Origin: Candidatus Cloacimonadota bacterium
GTDB lineage: Bacteria; Cloacimonadota; Cloacimonadia; Cloacimonadales; WRIO01
Length of the DNA: 62,395 nt
Assembly: GCA_009777575.1 (NCBI GenBank)
Contig: WRLO01000009.1
Span: 1 to 62,395, forward strand
Reading direction: 5' to 3'
Shown: positions 61,945 to 62,395 of the stretch, piece after piece
How the letters are laid out: each line of letters opens with the position of its first letter
How positions within the stretch are numbered: the stretch's first letter is position 1
The notes under the pieces: generated by a model
What the model was told of the DNA's origin: nothing
Seen by the model: only the letters and a program-made list of their open reading frames with translations
The model's database searches: none
Made by a program: the position numbers and the translations under genes

Positions 61945-62395
61945 TATTACTCCAAAATTTTTAATTAAAATTTGAACCAGAAAACAAAAAAATAAATATA
62001 GAGTTTTTTGTCAAGTGTGTTTTATAAATGTATTTCATCAAAAATCGTTAATAATAAAAATTTCAGAACTACAATGAGAGAAGGTATATTAGTGTATTTA
62101 ATTCATTTTGAAAATTAGATATGCAGTATTTTTATAATCCATGATTATTTATTTTTATTTGTTTTATATTGAGATAGATAACGCAGATTTTTCTATGTTG
62201 CGAGGTTCCTTCTTGCTATTCTCACGAAGCAATCTCCGTGTCACTTATATCGTCGTTGCTGTCCCTTCTTGCTATCCCCCCTCCCCGTCGTTGCGAGGTC
62301 CCTCATTTTAAACTCCCCCCGAAGCAATCTCCGTGTCACTATTCCCCCACCCCGTCGTTGCGAGGTCCCTCATTTTAAACTCCCCCCGAAGCAAT
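61945..62395. other. Gene-free end of the window
   Basis: No gene is seen in these 450 bases. The left 200 bases are AT-rich and include the promoter-like TTGACA at 62014-62009. From about 62198 the DNA becomes GC-rich and repetitive. Confidence 0.65.
62198..62395 (+). repeat. Direct repeats of the GTTGCGAGG...GAAGCAATCTCC type
   Basis: The segment 62287-62328 recurs without change at 62354-62395, a 67-base period, starting GTCGTTGCGAGGTCCCTC and ending GAAGCAAT. More diverged copies lie at 62198-62245 and near 62253. The last copy is cut by the window end. GTTGCGAGG paired with GAAGCAATCTC is the look of a dispersed intergenic repeat common in several bacterial groups. Confidence 0.8.

Noticed and set aside
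1..62395. tRNA or rRNA genes
   Set aside because: All gaps were read for T-loop-like GTTCGA motifs and acceptor stems; none formed a cloverleaf. The gaps are also too short for rRNA.

Overview
The window is about 62 kb of AT-rich, tightly packed bacterial chromosome with about 45 supportable protein genes. No rRNA, tRNA or CRISPR array was seen. Large secreted proteins end in a C-terminal domain beginning with a PNPFNP motif and closing in a (Y/F)FYR...RRM(V/I)LLK-like tail. That domain, together with lipid A and MlaD-type genes, HydF, a ferredoxin-domain EtfA and B12-dependent ribonucleotide reductase, points to an anaerobic, diderm member of the FCB group. Cloacimonadota or a close relative is my best guess from gene content; it was not tested by any search.

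Layout. 1-6150: a ferredoxin-type EtfA, an amidohydrolase-like protein, a glycogen/starch synthase-like glycosyltransferase, YggS and a PlsY-like acyltransferase. 6500-16800: the secreted, mobile part of the window. A GLUG/fibronectin-III surface protein, a subtilisin-like protease and a clostripain-like protease, all carrying C-terminal sorting-type domains, surround a REP/RAYT island (10132-11425). 16800-20000: HydF, a cell-wall amidase and an Mrp ATPase. 20000-33800 (minus strand): a hypothetical gene, a secreted 'asparagine synthetase B'-type protein, HemW, signal peptidase I, an RlmD-type methyltransferase, a polyprenyl-phosphate mannosyltransferase, glutamate dehydrogenase, a large Dna2-like nuclease-helicase, an FKBP isomerase and an MlaD protein. 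33900-46100 (plus strand): a pilin-like unknown, an NrnA-type DHH phosphoesterase, a TruB-RibF fusion, a membrane protein, RadA, a carotenoid-isomerase-like oxidoreductase, DUF4159, an LpxH-like phosphatase, a PHP phosphatase and several small proteins. 46150-62000 (minus strand): ComF, PurQ, PurS, PssA, a Psd-like protein, PurB, a LolB-like lipoprotein, MetF, NrdJ, MnmG, GyrA, a PAP2 phosphatase, AroB and a hypothetical.

The most unusual region is the REP/RAYT island. A HUH (Y1) transposase of the RAYT type is flanked by 15 and 7 copies of a 29-30 bp unit. Read on the minus strand, each unit has a GTAG tetranucleotide followed by a 6-bp hairpin, the classical REP architecture. Four more hairpins lie inside the transposase gene itself, in frame, encoding repeated KSEIS peptides, and the gene's stop codon is formed by the GTAG of the adjoining REP. 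REP-like single hairpins occur elsewhere, at 24873-24900 and possibly 6445-6467.

A second theme is GC-rich, partly palindromic short inserts within coding genes. They occur in the helicase, at the end of nrnA, in truB and in the TruB-RibF linker, and they recall palindromic elements that spread in frame through proteins. Several enzymes are missing catalytic residues (the amidohydrolase-like and Psd-like proteins). Promoters in the window repeatedly show an exact TTGACA -35 box.
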